Source: Vicingaceae bacterium (GTDB lineage Bacteria; Bacteroidota; Bacteroidia; Flavobacteriales_E; Vicingaceae). Taken from it: a stretch of 64,000 nucleotides of DNA. Location: NCBI GenBank assembly GCA_018402765.1, contig JAGYIE010000003.1, positions 1-64,000 of the forward strand, given 5' to 3'. Of this stretch, positions 23,004 through 31,499 are shown piece by piece. The number at the start of each line of letters is the position of its first letter. Position 1 is the first letter of the stretch. A program made the translations under genes and the position numbers. The notes beneath the pieces were generated by a model that searched no databases, was not told the DNA's origin, and worked only from the letters and a program-made list of their open reading frames with translations.

Positions 23004-23789
23004 ATGGAAATATTTGTTAACAATTATGGTGATGAATTTAAATTCACCAAACAGAAGGACGGCAATATACTTTGGGAAGGCCCTTTTGAAAATTGTAAAC
23101 TAGGAGAAAGTTTTGTTAATCCGCCAGGTGGCCCTTGTATAAAAGTAGGTCAAATGATATCTCATGTCATTAAAAGTTCTGACTTTAACGATATGGTTCA
23201 AGGTTTTGAAAAAATTGATGGTGGCATTATAATTCAAACAAATAAATCCAATTCAATTAAAAACTCTATCGAAGATTTACATCAAAAGTTGTTCTCTGAA
23301 GAATACTGTTACATGTTTGTTTCAGATAATGATCCATGGAGCGAAGAACATACAGCCAAACTCAACAGAAGACGGGCCCAATTAGGTGTTTCGCCAATTA
23401 GCTCAGGAGGTTCGACTTCGGATAATTTATCCATGGAGTTTTGCGAAAGAGAAATAAAAGCAGCTCAATCAAATGAAGATACGGAGTACACTAAAATAAT
23501 GCTTGAGATTTTGAAAGAAATTCAAGAAGAAAAGCTAAAACTTGATGAAGAAATAAAAGCTAGATCAGCAGTAGTGAAAGGCATCGACCCCGAAGATCCG
23601 CGCACTTGGACAGAGACTATGATTAATAATAGTTATGAACGAATGGCGGCAGCAGACAGGTGGGAATTAGATACACCAATGCCATTCGAAGATTTTAAAG
23701 AACAGCTTTTTAGTGATAAAGATTTTGCTCGGTCACATGCACCACGAGGAAAAATGAACCAAGACGACTATAACCCTTGGGCAACATAA
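23004..23789 (+). CDS. Two-part protein with the conserved NPWAT C-terminal module (copy A)
   Basis: 261 residues, soluble, unknown family. The N-terminal 85 residues are beta-rich, with EIFVNNYGDEFKF. A helical, Lys/Glu-rich middle follows at about 140-190. The last 70 residues (RTWTETMINNSYERM, DRWELDTPMPFEDFKEQLFS, DYNPWAT) are nearly repeated in the gene at 29928, whose N-terminus is different. Each copy is followed by the same nucleotidase-fusion start at 12 bases. A variable front and constant end suggest a modular family. Confidence 0.6.
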   Translation: MEIFVNNYGDEFKFTKQKDGNILWEGPFENCKLGESFVNPPGGPCIKVGQMISHVIKSSDFNDMVQGFEKIDGGIIIQTNKSNSIKNSIEDLHQKLFSEEYCYMFVSDNDPWSEEHTAKLNRRRAQLGVSPISSGGSTSDNLSMEFCEREIKAAQSNEDTEYTKIMLEILKEIQEEKLKLDEEIKARSAVVKGIDPEDPRTWTETMINNSYERMAAADRWELDTPMPFEDFKEQLFSDKDFARSHAPRGKMNQDDYNPWAT

Positions 23790-23801
23790 AGAATAAGACC
23801 A

Positions 23802-24680
23802 ATGAAAAAATTTGCATTTTTTGGACTAACACCGACAGCCGTGTTATTTGCCAAGGAAATAAAAAAGAGCTTTAAAGCTCAAACATGGGGCTTTGATAAT
23901 GATGAAAGTGCGGTTTATAAAAGTGAAGATGAATTAGACTTTGTTTCATGTATTGATTGTACGGACAAACCATCTATTGGCACACATACCAAATCTGCCC
24001 CTTTTGATACGGCTTTCGTTTTTGTTAAAGACAATGCGGCCGACAACCTTTTGTGTTGCGAGGCATTGTTGGAGTTAGGTGTGGGAAAAATATACTCGGT
24101 ATATAAAGACCAAACACATAAAAATCTGTTGAATCGCATTGGTATTCAAACAGATTTCATGAATGATGTTCTTCAATATCGTGCTTGGGAATTGAAAGCT
24201 AAAAATGGAGGTAAACCAATCCTTTATCTCGATATGGATGGTGTTTTAGCTGATTTGGGAAAAGGTGCAAAAGAACACCCTGATGGCGATAAACCAGAAT
24301 ATCAAGCGCACCCAGATGAGATTCCTGGTGTATTCAGAAACCTACCACCTATAGAAGGTGCCTTAGAAGCAGTGAACAAGCTCTTGGAGTGTAACAAATA
24401 TGACATGTATATTCTTACCACTGCTCCTTGGGGCAATCCAACGGCTTGGAGTGACAAACGCCATTGGATTGAAGATCACTTTGGGGATTCTTTTAAAAAG
24501 AAAATGATCATTTCCCACCGTAAAGATTTACTGATAGGTGATTATCTCATTGACGACCGAGAAGCCAATGGAGCTAAAGATTTTTGTGGGCTTCACCTAC
24601 ATTTTGGAAAGGACTATGAGAACAATTTTACTTCCAATGAATTTCCAGATTGGAATTCGATACTAGAAGAACTACTTTGA
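23802..24680 (+). CDS. TrkA-N-like Rossmann domain fused to a 5'(3')-deoxyribonucleotidase-type HAD domain (copy B)
   Basis: 292 residues. Residues 1-120 look like the nucleotide-binding Rossmann/RCK-N fold of K+ channel regulators: FFGLTPTAVLFAKEI, WGFDNDESAV, DTAFVFVKDNAADNLL and GVGKIYSVYKD. Residues 138-290 form a HAD phosphatase of the NT5C type: DMDGVLAD (144-151), ILTTAPWGNPTAWSDK, HRKDLLIGDYLIDDREANGA. It would dephosphorylate nucleotides, perhaps under control of a ligand bound to the Rossmann part. I know of no such fusion as a described system. A 3' fragment and a 5' fragment of the same gene lie downstream. Confidence 0.75.
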   Translation: MKKFAFFGLTPTAVLFAKEIKKSFKAQTWGFDNDESAVYKSEDELDFVSCIDCTDKPSIGTHTKSAPFDTAFVFVKDNAADNLLCCEALLELGVGKIYSVYKDQTHKNLLNRIGIQTDFMNDVLQYRAWELKAKNGGKPILYLDMDGVLADLGKGAKEHPDGDKPEYQAHPDEIPGVFRNLPPIEGALEAVNKLLECNKYDMYILTTAPWGNPTAWSDKRHWIEDHFGDSFKKKMIISHRKDLLIGDYLIDDREANGAKDFCGLHLHFGKDYENNFTSNEFPDWNSILEELL

Positions 24681-24761
24681 TTAATGAACTAAACTAAACT
24701 AAACTTAAAATGTACGATAACCTTAAAAAGGTTTAATTTCAACTAATTTAAATAAAAAACA

Positions 24762-25153
24762 ATGATGAAAACACAAAAACAAGAGCCAATTGAATATATT
24801 TGTTACCTATTTTTAGAAATGGCTGTTTCTGATGGAGAAGCAAGTGAGGGCGAGATAGAAACATTATTGAAATGATTACCGACTTAATGAACTCAGATAA
24901 ACAGACGCAAATCTTATCTAAACGATCTTCAACAGATGCAATAATTATAGTTCCTCATTGCTATGAAGTATTCGTTAAAAATAGATCTCTTGATTTTCTA
25001 AATACTCATATAATGTTCTTAAATGACTACTTACATGATGAGGAAAAAGAACTAAAAATCAATATGCTTGGGTACTTAGCTAAGATTGATGATAATGTTG
25101 ATGAAGGAGAGGTGCGTTTCTACAATCATGTAAAAAAAGCATGGAACTTATAG
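24762..25153 (+). pseudogene. TerB-like gene split by a frameshift (ATGA junction)
   Basis: The first frame (24762-24875) gives FLEMAVSDGEASEGEIETLL, the first acidic helix-loop of TerB, and stops at TGA. The second frame (24872-25153) starts at an ATG overlapping that stop and gives MITDLMNSDK..., with the second half LGYLAKIDDNVDEGEVRFY. Joined, they make one TerB domain of about 130 residues. It may be a frameshifted gene, a two-subunit form with coupled translation, or programmed frameshifting; a simple mutation is most likely. Confidence 0.6.
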
Positions 25154-25171
25154 TAATGTAAATTTTAAATT

Positions 25172-25645
25172 ATGGCAAAAGTATTTTTGATAATTAAGAG
25201 TAACAATAGCGTTACTTATAGTCAAGAGAAAGTGGAGTTACTGAATTCTCACAGTGTTCCATTTGAAATTAATGACGGCAAGATATATTTGATTAGTAAA
25301 TCTCAGGTCTCCGTAGAAAGCAGAGAATATGACAATGTTTACAGTAAATTTTGTATGCAAATTGCTGATTCTTCAGATGCTGCTATTTCTCTTGGAGAAG
25401 GAGCTTTAGAGGCAGACAAGCTTCTTGTATTAATTAGTGTATTTGGTAATCGTTTGGAATTCGATATTGAATTAATGTGTGACGATGAATCAGCATCTGG
25501 GGAATTAATTTTAGTCAAGAACGAAGATACTGGTGAAATTAATTGGGAGGATTACATCAGAGAACCTGACGAAGAAGATGCTATCTGTGAAAATTGTGGA
25601 TATGAAAACTACATGTGTAATTGCGAGAACGATGGGGAAGAATAG
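25172..25645 (+). CDS. Hypothetical protein with C-terminal zinc-ribbon-like motif
   Basis: 157 residues, soluble and acidic. The body (about 1-120) has beta and alpha segments with EGALEADKLLVLISVFGNRL. The C-terminus carries CENCGYENYMCNC, a compact four-Cys cluster likely to bind zinc. No family known. It lies 19 bases after the split TerB gene. Confidence 0.5.
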   Translation: MAKVFLIIKSNNSVTYSQEKVELLNSHSVPFEINDGKIYLISKSQVSVESREYDNVYSKFCMQIADSSDAAISLGEGALEADKLLVLISVFGNRLEFDIELMCDDESASGELILVKNEDTGEINWEDYIREPDEEDAICENCGYENYMCNCENDGEE

Positions 25646-25676
25646 TAACTAAAACTTTGTTTATTGGACACTAGTA

Positions 25677-25953
25677 TATTCACACCACTGCTCCTTGGGG
25701 TAACCCAAGTGCTTGGAGTGATAAAAGATTATGGATTGAAGATCATTTTGGAAAAGCTTTTGAAAAGAAAATGATTATTATCCACCGAAAAGATTTGCTT
25801 ATCGGGGATTATTTAATTCACTATCGAACCGCAAGAGGTGCAGGAGATTTTTGTGGCGTGCATTTGCATTTTGGACAAGATTATCAAAATAATTATCGGG
25901 ATAACGATTTCCCAAACTGGAATGAAATCATAGCATATTTTGAACTTGTTTAA
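25677..25953 (+). pseudogene. C-terminal fragment of the Rossmann-nucleotidase gene
   Basis: The open frame from 25677 reads HTTAPWGNPSAWSDKRLWIE and continues to a stop at 25951-25953, matching residues about 205-292 of the gene at 23802. The motif IGDYLIDDREANGA has become IGDYLIHYRTARGA, losing both acidic residues, so it would be inactive. The 5' part is absent. An internal ATG at 25771 could give a 60-residue peptide, but decay is the simpler reading. Confidence 0.75.
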
Positions 25954-26009
25954 ACTCAACCTGGACTAAAAAGGGGGAAGCCTACATTCTTAATTTAAAT
26001 CAAAAGATA

Positions 26010-29000
26010 ATGAGTATTCAAGAACAACTTCAGACACTTTTAATTGAAACTATAAAAGATGCCATTGTTAAAAAGGTGGATAAAGACAATTTTTTAGACA
26101 TTCATCTGCCTTCTGTTCACCAAAAAAAAGGAACACATTTATTCTTTAATACTGCAAAAGGCGAAATCAAACTTGGGTTTTACTGCAGAGATAAAGAGTT
26201 TATTGAAAATGCAGTCAAGAAATCTGATGAAGTGGAGGAATACTCACAAGGACTAAGACTGGCTGGAAACCCGAGCTTCTTAGATGTAGAAATAGCAATA
26301 ACTGAGGCATTACGTTTTATCAGCGCAATTACAGGAGAGGAAGCGAGCATGAATGAACATGTTCTTTCAGATAAAGAACAAAAAGCGATTAAATATCAAT
26401 TAAGCTATCTAGATATTACAAACCTTCAAAACTCAGATAGAATATTGAAGGTTAAGATTTTTCCAGGGTCAGGAGTCTATGAAAAAATTAGAGCAGGTGA
26501 TGATGATATCACTTTAGATTGTGTGATGGCATGGAATACCGGATCTTTTGAGTATGAGATACCTGCACGAAACCTAATAGGATTGCTCAAAAATAAACCT
26601 TTTGATAATATAACCTCTAAAGATTTAGCTGATTTTGGATTTGAATTATTAAGTGTTGAGGATGGAACCCTAGAATTTAAATGCGTTAATGATATTGATA
26701 TAGAGAATGAAGATGAAATTATAGAAGCCTTAAAAGATTCCAAATATGAAATCAATGATGAAGACAATGAACATAAAGAAGATCTTATTCATGAACAAAT
26801 GGACAGCCTATACACAAATGGCGATATTTACGATTCAGAATATTATTTCGATAGTTTGTTTTCTTTAGAATTTGATGATGAGGAACTCGGAAGCTACTTC
26901 ATTGACTGGTATTATTGGAAGAGCTTATACTCTAAGCAAGAACAGCTTTTTAAAGAGGAGAGATTTCAAGAAGTTATAGATGTAGCAGAAGAATACCTGA
27001 AGTGGGTAGATGAGCTGAAGGAAATAGCTAAGGCCAATTATGCTATTGGCAAAGCATTAGAAGAACTAAGTCAAAAAGATGAGGCTTTTATAAGATATTC
27101 AACCGCCATTAAATTTGATCCTACTCACGTAGATGCATATTATTCAGCTGCATTCTTAAAGTTTAATGAAGAAGTAAATGCCATTGAAATACTCACAAAT
27201 GGAATTGATGTTTTTACCAATGCTGACAATACTCCAGAAAGAATTTTCAAATTGTATCAATTACGTGGCCAGTTGTTTGCTAATTTAGATAGACATGAAG
27301 AAGCGGAATCTGATCTTCTAACAGGGAATGAATTAAGGTTAGAGCAAAACTATAGCCCCCACGCTCTCTATATCTACATACTTGGAATGGCCCAATACAA
27401 TCTAAAAAAGTATAAAGAAGCACACGAAAATCTAAAAAAGGCAGGAGATCTTGAAGAAAGGTTTAAAACTAAACAAATATTAAATACAAGAGCAGACTGT
27501 TTAAGGAGTATCAATGAAGACAAGGTTGCAATTGAAGAGTTTAAACTAGCAAATGCTGCAGATGAGAACCCGTTTTCATTATATTACATAGGACTTCTTT
27601 TAAATAAATTAAGTGAATATAAGGAGGCAGAGCCATACCTTAAAAGGCTCGTAGAAATTGAGCCTGATGAAAAAATCAATTACAAACCACTGGTGAAATG
27701 CTTGTCCGCCTTAAGTAAATTTGAAGAGGTCGTAAAACATTGCCAAGTAGCTATAAAGAAGGGTGGCGCTGATTACTACTACAAAGAAATCATTTGGGCT
27801 TACCTTAATTTAGATGATGGAGACTCAGCAACTAACTGGGTACAAGAAGCTGAAGATAGATTTTATGATAATAAAATCAAACCACTTTGGTTTATTCTGG
27901 GCTTGTATTATCACTGCATCGGAAATACCGAAAAAGCTGACTATTATTATGCATGCGCTGATGAAACAGAGCAAGATAACTTATACTATAAGTACGTATA
28001 CAAGCAATTTAATAATGGTCAGTTGCCTTTTATTGGTAACATTAATGATGCGCCAAAAACAGACTTATTGGCTCAAGTATATATTGAACGGGCAGAGTAT
28101 TTAGGAAGTAACAGCCCTTATAGATGTGAAGACCTAGCAAACGCTGTTTTAGAATTCCAACCTAACAATATAGATGCACTGAAGCTCCTTGTTCAAAGAA
28201 ATTGGGATTACTGGAAAATTAATGAGACCTATCCTTATCTAACAAAGGGATTAGAGATTAATAATACAGATTCTTATTTAATCGAAATTTATGATAAACT
28301 TTCAACTTATGCATCAAAACAAAATGATGAAATTTACAGTGATGTTCTCATAGACATTAGTTTGTCTAACCTTACTAGCAAAGAGAACCTCATTGTTTTG
28401 TTAAAAAACGAGATGAGATGGGTGAGAAGAAAGGTGGCTTCTAATGGCAAGTTGAACCTGTTAGAAATTGAACAGGAGGTGCCAATGCCTGATAGATATG
28501 TACTCGAGGGTTTTATGGATAATCCAAATTGTTCAATCGAACAAAGGACAAAGATTATAGAACAACTTTCAAATGAAAGTATTCACCCAAGACAAATTGA
28601 TAACTATGTCATTGGCTATGATACTAGACTTGGAGTTAGTGAATTAGTTGCAGGAAGCATTGGCTTTGAAATAATTAAGGAAGTAGTTGATCAGGGCTAT
28701 GATTTATGGGATGAAATTGATTGGTATGATTACGATGATTTATTTCATGAATATGGAACTAATGAACTACCAAATAAGATATTAACTCCAAATGGACAAT
28801 CAAAAGATATCAGCCTGTTAAACAAGTCTAATTCAAATTCATTTGATTTCAATGTAAAACAGCATATACCTAATCAGGGCTCTGGATTTGTTCACTTCTC
28901 GACTTCATACGAAATATGCCGAGATGCATGGTCAAATTGGAAAAAGTACTCGATTGGCCTTGAGTATGAGACGTTAAAGTCAGAAAGAATAAAACCTTTA

Positions 29001-29714
29001 TTCTCTGATATTGATATTTTAGAAGGTTTTGAATATGAAAGTACAGAAGGTATTGTTGAATTTGAAATAATTGAATCAATTGAAACCGATGGGAAAGGTA
29101 TCGATCACGAATTATATTTCTATCATAATGGAGAGTATGTTCAATTAAACATTGATGATTTACAAGAACTTCAAGAAGAAGGTAACTTAACCATTGCAGG
29201 TTTATCTCAATTGATCGAATTAATTCACCTAAAAGACTCGGCTCAAACCAGTGCTGTTCAAAAGATTCATATTGATGATTCGGATTTTGTATTATGGGAA
29301 GTTGAATTTCAAGTAAGTAAGATTTATGATAGGAACAATTTTACTTTCAAAAAGGCATTAGAACATTTTCAAATGGCCTTAAATATTCAATTAGACGATG
29401 ATCCTCCCGAAAATGATGAGGATATTTACTTGTCATGTGAATTTCAATATTATGCCTTTGATAATGGGCATGGTAGTAATATCATTAATGACTGTTTGGT
29501 TGCAATGAAAGACGATGGGATAAATTTGGACGGTTTTGAGTACGAAGTTCATTGGTTAAAATTAGATCACAAAAAAAGTGAGAATAAAGATTTCATTCCA
29601 ATGGCACTATCCGTATCATATTATGACATAAAGTTTGATGACCCTTATTTTATTGGAGAATGTCTTGCAGGAATTTCAAGCCATTGTCCCTGCGATAATT
29701 GCCAGGATGATTAA
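26010..29714 (+). CDS. Large TPR-containing protein with a novel N-terminal domain
   Basis: 1234 residues, soluble and acidic. Residues 1-115 (KVDKDNFLDIHLPSVHQKKG, FFNTAKGEIKLGFYCRD, EYSQGLRLAGNPSF) match the N-terminus of the gene at 32584-33483, so it is a shared unnamed domain. Residues about 310-720 hold tetratricopeptide repeats (YAIGKALEELSQKDEAFIRY, AYYSAAFLKFNE, YIGLLLNKLSEYKEAEPYL). About 790-900 may be alpha-solenoid (LKNEMRWVRRKVASNGKL). The C-terminus ends in SSHCPCDNCQDD, a Cys cluster. Likely a scaffold or sensor in the accessory island. Confidence 0.7.
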   Translation: MSIQEQLQTLLIETIKDAIVKKVDKDNFLDIHLPSVHQKKGTHLFFNTAKGEIKLGFYCRDKEFIENAVKKSDEVEEYSQGLRLAGNPSFLDVEIAITEALRFISAITGEEASMNEHVLSDKEQKAIKYQLSYLDITNLQNSDRILKVKIFPGSGVYEKIRAGDDDITLDCVMAWNTGSFEYEIPARNLIGLLKNKPFDNITSKDLADFGFELLSVEDGTLEFKCVNDIDIENEDEIIEALKDSKYEINDEDNEHKEDLIHEQMDSLYTNGDIYDSEYYFDSLFSLEFDDEELGSYFIDWYYWKSLYSKQEQLFKEERFQEVIDVAEEYLKWVDELKEIAKANYAIGKALEELSQKDEAFIRYSTAIKFDPTHVDAYYSAAFLKFNEEVNAIEILTNGIDVFTNADNTPERIFKLYQLRGQLFANLDRHEEAESDLLTGNELRLEQNYSPHALYIYILGMAQYNLKKYKEAHENLKKAGDLEERFKTKQILNTRADCLRSINEDKVAIEEFKLANAADENPFSLYYIGLLLNKLSEYKEAEPYLKRLVEIEPDEKINYKPLVKCLSALSKFEEVVKHCQVAIKKGGADYYYKEIIWAYLNLDDGDSATNWVQEAEDRFYDNKIKPLWFILGLYYHCIGNTEKADYYYACADETEQDNLYYKYVYKQFNNGQLPFIGNINDAPKTDLLAQVYIERAEYLGSNSPYRCEDLANAVLEFQPNNIDALKLLVQRNWDYWKINETYPYLTKGLEINNTDSYLIEIYDKLSTYASKQNDEIYSDVLIDISLSNLTSKENLIVLLKNEMRWVRRKVASNGKLNLLEIEQEVPMPDRYVLEGFMDNPNCSIEQRTKIIEQLSNESIHPRQIDNYVIGYDTRLGVSELVAGSIGFEIIKEVVDQGYDLWDEIDWYDYDDLFHEYGTNELPNKILTPNGQSKDISLLNKSNSNSFDFNVKQHIPNQGSGFVHFSTSYEICRDAWSNWKKYSIGLEYETLKSERIKPLFSDIDILEGFEYESTEGIVEFEIIESIETDGKGIDHELYFYHNGEYVQLNIDDLQELQEEGNLTIAGLSQLIELIHLKDSAQTSAVQKIHIDDSDFVLWEVEFQVSKIYDRNNFTFKKALEHFQMALNIQLDDDPPENDEDIYLSCEFQYYAFDNGHGSNIINDCLVAMKDDGINLDGFEYEVHWLKLDHKKSENKDFIPMALSVSYYDIKFDDPYFIGECLAGISSHCPCDNCQDD

Positions 29715-29927
29715 CCGATTAAAAGAGGCTTTAATAAGATATCTGCAGCACAACCTAAACCATAATTGATATCCACAATTCCAAGGTTTCTCGCCTATGG
29801 GTAAAAATAGTTTTGATTTGCCAACCTTCGTATTGAACTGGAGATAGAATTGAGAATTATTGAAAACGGATAGTATTAATAAGACATTACCACAGCTTTT
29901 ATTTTCACAGATAAAAACTCAAATAGC
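29715..29927. other. Intergenic region before copy A'
   Basis: 213 bases. No open frame or strong hairpin seen. Confidence 0.4.
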
Positions 29928-30509
29928 ATGATAGAAAAATATATCTCAGCCGACAAACTATTTACAGATCTTTTTTCTGAAGAATCAGATTCTTTCTATG
30001 ATTCTTATGCAGATGCACAAGATCGTAGAAGAGGCAAAAATCCAATGAGTCTTGAATACCAAGAAAAAGTTAACACCAAAAGAAATACCCTAGAAGTCAG
30101 TCTGTTAGACGCATCTGGAATGCCGATCGATAATTCTTCTATGCAGCGATGCATTGAAGAAATTGAGGCACTTATGAAAGGGACAAAAACAAAGTACACC
30201 GATTTGATTAATGACATTCTTACAGAGATTAAAAGAGAAAAAGGAGAATTAGAAGAATCAATTAAAGATACATCTAAAAAAACCTCCGAGCTGAGAAATA
30301 CCATTAATGTTAGAGATCCTAGTACATGGACAGAGACTATGATTAATAATAGCTACGCCTTAATGGAAGCATCTGACAGATGGGAAATGGAACGTACAAT
30401 GCCTTTTGAAGAGTTCAAAGCAAAATTATTTTCAGATCCAGATTTCGCTGCTTCAAATGCACCAAGAGCAGGTATGGAAAGCGAAGACTATAACCCTTGG
30501 GCAACATAA
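29928..30509 (+). CDS. Paralogue of the NPWAT-module protein (copy A')
   Basis: 193 residues. The N-terminus differs from copy A, while the last 65 residues (STWTETMINNSYALM, DRWEMERTMPFEEFKAKLFS, DYNPWAT) are closely similar. A helical Lys/Glu-rich middle (about 85-130) precedes it. The following 12 bases and the start of the nucleotidase gene are almost identical in DNA to the region after copy A, showing a recent duplication. Confidence 0.6.
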   Translation: MIEKYISADKLFTDLFSEESDSFYDSYADAQDRRRGKNPMSLEYQEKVNTKRNTLEVSLLDASGMPIDNSSMQRCIEEIEALMKGTKTKYTDLINDILTEIKREKGELEESIKDTSKKTSELRNTINVRDPSTWTETMINNSYALMEASDRWEMERTMPFEEFKAKLFSDPDFAASNAPRAGMESEDYNPWAT

Positions 30510-30521
30510 AGATTAAGACTA

Positions 30522-30740
30522 ATGAAAAAATTTGCATTTTTTGGACTAACACCGACAGCCGTGTTATTTGCCAAGGAAATAAAAAAGAGTTTTGAAGCTC
30601 AAACATGGGGCTTTGATAATGATGAAAGTGCGGTTTACAAAAGTCCAATAGTTCATCTATCATCGCCTTATCATCCTCAAAATTTTCAGAAACAAATTTC
30701 AGTTCATTCGTGTCCAAATACCAGATATACTCAAAGCTAA
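30522..30740 (+). pseudogene. 5' fragment of the Rossmann-nucleotidase gene (copy B')
   Basis: Residues 1-41 (MKKFAFFGLTPTAVLFAKEI, then WGFDNDESAVYKS) match the gene at 23802 almost perfectly. After about base 30644 the frame runs into unrelated DNA, in fact the antisense of a broken minus-strand gene, and stops at 30738-30740. The nucleotidase domain is missing, so the product is not functional as an enzyme. Confidence 0.85.
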
Positions 30741-31018
30741 ATTGATTTAGTGATGCAATGAACGCGTCACCAGATTCAAACTGATTTCTGAATATCTCAT
30801 AAGAATATTTGTTTTCAAATAATTCTAAACCCGACATATTTTCAGCATACATATATCTCTGAAGATTAACGTCTTCCTACTTAGTCAATCCAAATTCGGT
30901 TAATAGATCAGATTCGTCAAAGTTTTCAATGTTTTTTTCTTGAAGCATTATGATTACTTTTGCACTTGAATTGTCAACATCCCAAGTGTCAAATTCTTTA
31001 AATTCAATATTTTTTTTA
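30644..31018 (-). pseudogene. Truncated minus-strand gene with an in-frame stop
   Basis: On the minus strand one frame reads KEFDTWDVDNSSAKVIIMLQ, DESDLLTEFGLTK, a TAG near 30880, then EDVNLQRYMYAENMSGLEL and FIASLNQFSFEYIWYL up to the junction with copy B' near 30644. Both ends are cut and there is an internal stop. Codon pattern and composition look coding. Unknown family. Confidence 0.6.
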
Positions 31019-31106
31019 GTTTATGTTTGCTAATGTACGAATTTAACTAAAGAGAGAAAAAATGATGGTTAAAAATTTATTCAATGTTACACTATCAATC
31101 CCTCGA
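31019..31106. other. Short AT-rich spacer
   Basis: Separates the broken gene from the next intact minus-strand gene; no feature seen. Confidence 0.3.
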
Positions 31107-31442
31107 TTAACTGATGGAAATTAGCTTGCTTTTACCCCTTACAAGCTTCCCTTCAATTCTTTTATATTTCGTCACTGACGTGTGTCCTGCTAATGGTCCT
31201 AAACTAAATTTTTCAATAAGTTCAACGTGTTTAATAGATATGTTCAAAAACCATGCATGATAAGCTTTTGATGTCTCGTTTTTAAAATTCTTGATTACCC
31301 TGCATTCATGTCTTAACCTTTCTCTATTTCTTCGGTCAAGATATTTTACCCAAACAAATTCCCCGACTGTATTAAGGTTGGTTTGGTTTTCTAGGTTCAA
31401 CAATTGATCTAATACTAATTCAAAGTCCTTGCTCTCATTCAT
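31107..31442 (-). CDS. Hypothetical protein downstream of an HNH nuclease
   Basis: 111 residues, basic, soluble, mixed alpha/beta, with VGEFVWVKYLDRRNRERLRH and HVELIEKFSLGPLAGHTSV. No family recognised. It follows the HNH gene on the same strand by 57 bases and may be its partner or immunity/target-specificity factor; that is only a positional guess. Confidence 0.5.
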   Translation of the reverse strand: MNESKDFELVLDQLLNLENQTNLNTVGEFVWVKYLDRRNRERLRHECRVIKNFKNETSKAYHAWFLNISIKHVELIEKFSLGPLAGHTSVTKYKRIEGKLVRGKSKLISIS

Positions 31443-31499
31443 CTTGGGTTCAAATTTAGCATTTTTTCAAGACTTTGTAATTTATTTTGAAATTGCAAA

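Noticed and set aside
24872-25153. Independent short gene starting at 24872
   Set aside because: The two frames together make one TerB domain; a split gene explains them better, though coupling remains possible.
25771-25953. Separate 60-residue protein
   Set aside because: It is the in-frame end of a nucleotidase fragment that begins at 25677 and has lost its catalytic acids.
30415-30852. 145-residue minus-strand open frame
   Set aside because: It is a chimera: its first part belongs to a broken gene, the remainder is antisense of the duplicated A'-B' module.
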